From positions 41,945,733 to 42,009,732 of the forward strand of contig NC_068571.1 of the NCBI RefSeq assembly GCF_025698545.1: 64,000 nt of DNA, in the 5' to 3' direction. The notes below the pieces were generated by a model. The model was not told the DNA's origin. It did no database searches and worked only from the letters and a program-made list of their open reading frames with translations. Position numbers and translations under genes: made by a program. Shown here piece after piece: positions 63,337 through 64,000 of this stretch (positions within the stretch are counted from its first letter, which is position 1; the number at the start of each line of letters is the position of its first letter). This DNA comes from Gossypium raimondii. Taxonomy: Eukaryota > Streptophyta > Magnoliopsida > Malvales > Malvaceae.

Positions 63337-64000
63337 TTAGTTGTTGGCTTTGCCATGAGTTCGGGGAAAAGGAACTACATCTCTGACATCAGTGAGGCCA
63401 GTCATAAGAAGAACCATAAGATCGAACCCTAGTCTAAACCCAGAGTGCTTGACTGTTCCATGCTTGCGAAGATCTTGGTACCATTCGTACTGATCTCTTG
63501 ACAAGTCAAATTCCTTCATTCTGAAATCAGAAAACCATAGCAAACAAGGAAAATAGGCTTTGGTATCAATAAGGATAGTATTGAGAATAGTTCAGTCCTC
63601 AAGAATAGACCCAAATTAAGATGGCTTTAAAGTGATCATTAGAAGAATTGAGATAAACCTAGAGTTTAGATCAGGTTGTTTTGGGTTCAAGTAGTTTTAG
63701 GTCGGTTCATTCACATTTGAGATTTGGATTTTTCAGATCGGATCGTTATGGGTTTGAATCATTTCAGATCATTTCTGGTACAAGTCATTTTGAGTTCGAG
63801 TTGTTTTGACATTACCTTGCACTTAGCATGTCAAGCCGCTCTTCACTTTGGCTACCCGTAATCACTGTTCCCATCTGCATTACCATTTATCCATCTTTCA
63901 TAACCAACTCAAAACCACCCACTGTTTCAATATATTTGTTTCAAGTTTTAGGCTTTACCTTGGGTACAACCATATCAAAAGCGGCCACTGTTTTTCCATC
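63337..64000 (-). CDS. Asparaginyl-tRNA synthetase, C-terminal exons (SYNC2/NS2-like, partial at window end)
   Basis: Class II aminoacyl-tRNA synthetase that charges tRNA-Asn; the gene runs off the right edge. Minus-strand exons seen: beyond 64000 to 63959 (DGKTVAAFDMVVPK), 63874-63816 (MGTVITGSQSEERLDMLS) and 63520-63337, ending in PRTHGKANN and a TAA stop at 63337-63339. Junctions are GT-AG and the second intron splits an Arg codon (AG|A). The last exon carries the family's YEWYQDLRKHGTVKHSGF block and class II motif 3 region, here GFRLGFDLMVLLMTG and DVRDVVPFPR. Ordinary AsnRS has a GFER-type motif 3 Arg, which is FDL here; from memory the Arabidopsis SYNC2 branch (At3g07420) has the same change. 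Tail-to-tail with the lipase gene. Confidence 0.88.

Overview
The window looks like nuclear DNA of a eudicot plant, most likely Malvaceae and probably cotton (Gossypium). It is AT-rich, its genes have GT-AG introns and belong to plant families (DUF506, CYBDOM, class-3 lipase fused to a GTPase-like domain, eL32 with telo-box promoters), and many of its repeats look like ones I associate with cotton. The genus is inferred from memory, not tested.

Layout. Bases 1-17.9 kb hold no intact host gene. They contain SINE-like and Tourist-like pieces, a decayed 3.6 kb hAT element (11012-14648) and, next to it, a 1.1 kb non-autonomous element (14658-15770) carrying a piece of a PPR gene. An intact single-exon DUF506 gene lies at 17916-18821. 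A 2.44 kb solo LTR with a perfect 5-bp target duplication follows (20276-22715). From 23.2 to 41.4 kb there are three complete four-exon RPL32 (eL32) genes, all on the minus strand. A 7.25 kb decayed PIF/Harbinger element (27063-34313) separates copies 1 and 2. The plus-strand CYBDOM gene (DOMON plus cytochrome b561) is at 44998-47631. A repeat-rich, gene-poor stretch leads to a 14-exon plus-strand gene (54577-62822) for a 1024-residue lipase/GTPase-like fusion. The 3' end of a convergent asparaginyl-tRNA synthetase gene closes the window.

How the parts relate. From memory, the order DUF506 - DOMON protein - class-3 lipase - AsnRS matches Arabidopsis At3g07350 - At3g07390 (AIR12) - At3g07400 - At3g07420 (SYNC2), so these genes look like an ancestral block into which RPL32 copies and transposons came later. 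The clearest evolutionary signals are a roughly 470 bp gene-conversion tract between RPL32 copies 2 and 3, an inverted foldback inside the PIF transposase, PPR capture by a Tourist-like element, and a full DOMON-b561 gene where Arabidopsis has the DOMON-only AIR12. I found no CRISPR array, operon, rRNA gene or convincing tRNA gene.
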